The position numbers were made by a program, and so were the translations under genes. Shown piece by piece: positions 63,923 through 64,000 of a DNA stretch of 64,000 nt. Below the pieces are notes generated by a model. That model was not told where the DNA came from and did no database searches. It was given only the letters and a program-made list of their open reading frames with translations. Source of the DNA: Liriodendron chinense (taxonomy: Eukaryota > Streptophyta > Magnoliopsida > Magnoliales > Magnoliaceae); assembly GCA_003013855.2 (NCBI GenBank), contig PVNU02001295.1, positions 38,471 to 102,470 of the forward strand, in the 5' to 3' direction. Positions within the stretch are counted from its first letter, which is position 1; each line of letters opens with the position of its first letter.

Positions 63923-64000
63923 TGTGTAGGAATTGTACCTGTAGCAAGATAGTTAGCAATGTCCGCATACCATGGAAATTGGAAAACAGCAAAAGCTGTT

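Larger units (their letters stand above)
59774..64000 (-). mobile_element. Athila-4: second Athila-type family, 5' end outside window
   Basis: On the - strand the right part is pol, then a non-coding region, a polypurine tract and the 3' LTR. Its LTR is unlike that of Athila-1 to -3 except for a short end segment, yet its pol is clearly Athila-like. The solo LTR at 557-2670 belongs to the same family. It inserted in the Athila-3 3' LTR. Confidence 0.9.

Overview
The window is intergenic DNA from a flowering plant with a repeat-rich genome. It is built almost entirely from LTR retrotransposons inserted into one another, and I see no ordinary host gene. The plant assignment rests on element types known from angiosperms: Athila (Ty3/gypsy, tRNA-Asp primer site), Tat (Ty3/gypsy with a second RNase H), a Sirevirus-like Ty1/copia element (tRNA-iMet primer site, repeated AAAGGGGGAG tracts, extra 3' ORF) and a probable Tekay-type solo LTR. 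The species cannot be told from the sequence.

Layout. (1) 1-12995, Athila-1, + strand. The start of its 5' LTR lies left of the window. It has a nearly intact 1778-residue gag-pol and a complete 3084-bp 3' LTR. Its 5' LTR is split by a solo LTR (557-2670, flanked by ATCGA). (2) 12996-36685, a decayed Tat-lineage element on the - strand. Its gag-pol runs right to left. Its 3' region carries an extra ORF on the opposite strand with a plant-mobile-domain-like part, an acidic region, one intron and a coiled coil. Athila-1 landed inside that ORF. (3) 20200-31328, a young Sirevirus-like copia element inserted in the Tat protease and flanked by ACAGT. Both LTRs are 1781 bp and differ at about seven positions by eye. 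It encodes gag, pol and a third ORF. (4) 36686-49504, Athila-2, - strand, heavily mutated. A 3260-bp solo LTR (43857-47116, flanked by ATATG) lies in its gag. The Tat element sits in its left LTR region. (5) 49505-53280, a rearranged zone: an internal Athila fragment, then two Athila LTRs facing each other with a 53-bp spacer holding a primer-site remnant. (6) 53281-59773, Athila-3, + strand, 5'-truncated. (7) 59774-64000, Athila-4, - strand, a distinct LTR family that interrupts the Athila-3 3' LTR and runs off the right edge.

Inferred order of events: Athila-2 and Athila-3 type copies are oldest; Tat inserted into an Athila LTR; Athila-1 inserted into Tat (about 9 substitutions over 620 bp of LTR by eye); the Sirevirus inserted last (about 0.4 percent LTR divergence). 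Two solo LTRs show removal by LTR-LTR recombination. Stops in the old copies are often CAA/CAG/TGG to stop changes, as expected from cytosine deamination in methylated DNA.

The most unusual points are: extra ORFs of possible plant-mobile type in two unrelated element lineages; dense short palindrome arrays in the LTRs of at least three unrelated lineages; small stem-loops conserved next to the LTR end and the polypurine tract; and a long LTR-LTR inverted repeat that could form a hairpin transcript. All alignments and counts were made by eye.
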